The notes below the pieces were generated by a model. That model had not been told where the DNA came from. It searched no databases and was given only the letters and a program-made list of their open reading frames with translations. A stretch of 64,000 bases of DNA from Acidobacteriaceae bacterium. GTDB taxonomy: Bacteria > Acidobacteriota > Terriglobia > Terriglobales > Acidobacteriaceae. The translations under genes and the position numbers were made by a program. The DNA lies in the NCBI GenBank assembly GCA_003134655.1, contig PLBY01000079.1, positions 86,818 to 150,817 of the forward strand, in the 5' to 3' direction. This document shows positions 63,659 through 64,000 of this stretch, piece after piece; the stretch's first letter is position 1; every line of letters starts with the position of its first letter.

Positions 63659-64000
63659 TTCCTCCTCCTTACCATGAGCTCTAGATTAACTCGGTCCGCG
63701 TCGCGAGCGGGAATGCAACGGTTGTCCTGACCGGCGCGTTTCCGTTGCCCGGACTAGGTTTAGGTCCCCGCGCCGTCCATCTGGCCGTCTAGCCACGTCG
63801 GTAACTCGCCAGCTTTGCCGCCTCGTGCCACGATGAGGGACGTGGGGAGAAATTCGCTCCGGCGCGCCGAGCACGAAAGCCCTGCGAGGCCTACGAATAG
63901 ATCCCAGGCGCCTCATGTCCAAGCTTCTGCACGTACTCAACGTACGACCCAGGATAAACAGTGGGATGGCGGTCCGTGCCGCTCTCACCGCCCAGTTCCA
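63659..64000. other. Window end without a supported gene
   Basis: 342 nt. A 100-codon arginine-rich open frame on the minus strand (63686-63988) has no ribosome site or protein-like pattern and is not called. A gene could begin beyond the window. Confidence 0.4.

Noticed and set aside
63686..63988. 100-codon open frame at the window end
   Set aside because: Very arginine-rich and without ribosome site or recognised pattern.

Overview
The window looks like chromosome of an uncultured acidobacterium (Terriglobia-like). The grounds are a large TonB-dependent receptor of the acidobacterial type, Ser/Thr kinases and winged-helix regulators fused to FlgO/TPR-like modules, a DUF2934 protein, paired TIGR03118 proteins, a tetraether-synthase-like radical SAM protein, high GC, and many short palindromic repeats at gene borders. 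This assignment is inference from gene content. No rRNA and no CRISPR array was seen. The only tRNA sequence is a broken tRNA-Lys.

Layout. 1-11.4 kb: the 3' end of a TonB receptor, then aspartate-family and sulfur amino acid metabolism (PLP transsulfuration enzyme, atypical SDR, aminotransferase, secreted amidohydrolase, DUF1330, cupin, threonine synthase, homoserine kinase). 11.5-24.6 kb: small proteins, MFS and APC transporters, a secreted PIG-L deacetylase next to a Tat-exported sugar isomerase-like protein, a Ser/Thr kinase, a VTT-domain membrane protein and a TolB-like propeller. 24.6-30.7 kb: a leftward cluster with two ATP-grasp proteins, a GCS2 carboxylate-amine ligase, an M29-type aminopeptidase and an esterase, which looks like a pathway for making and trimming an amide-linked small molecule. 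30.9-33.6 kb: two tandem secreted proteins with a shared HE-x-x-E-W motif. 33.7-42.9 kb: ornithine cyclodeaminase family protein, a 976-residue regulator and several exported proteins. 42.9-47.3 kb: a GntR/ABC transporter operon with a palindromic operator candidate.

47.8-53.0 kb is the most unusual block: a PD-(D/E)XK nuclease whose C-terminus is made of repeat DNA, then a P-loop kinase, a deoxyribosyltransferase-like/MazG fusion and an AAA+ ATPase that seems split by frame changes. It resembles nucleotide-centred conflict (defence) systems. 53.0-55.6 kb holds a radical SAM protein resembling tetraether lipid synthase, behind a predicted promoter and a leader of about 330 nt, flanked on both sides by 7-bp-periodic repeats. 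55.7-60.9 kb holds exported enzymes and beta-propellers, plus the stub of a dead kinase gene. At 61.15 kb a tRNA-Lys stops after its anticodon loop, and close by an exonuclease III gene is cut short. Beyond it lies what may be an accessory segment with a HEPN (Ymh/TIGR02391) protein.

A theme of the whole window is short repeats: 7-bp-periodic arrays at gene ends, small elements with terminal inverted repeats directly upstream of start codons, and palindromes that have entered reading frames and are translated. All functions are from reading motifs; no database search was run.
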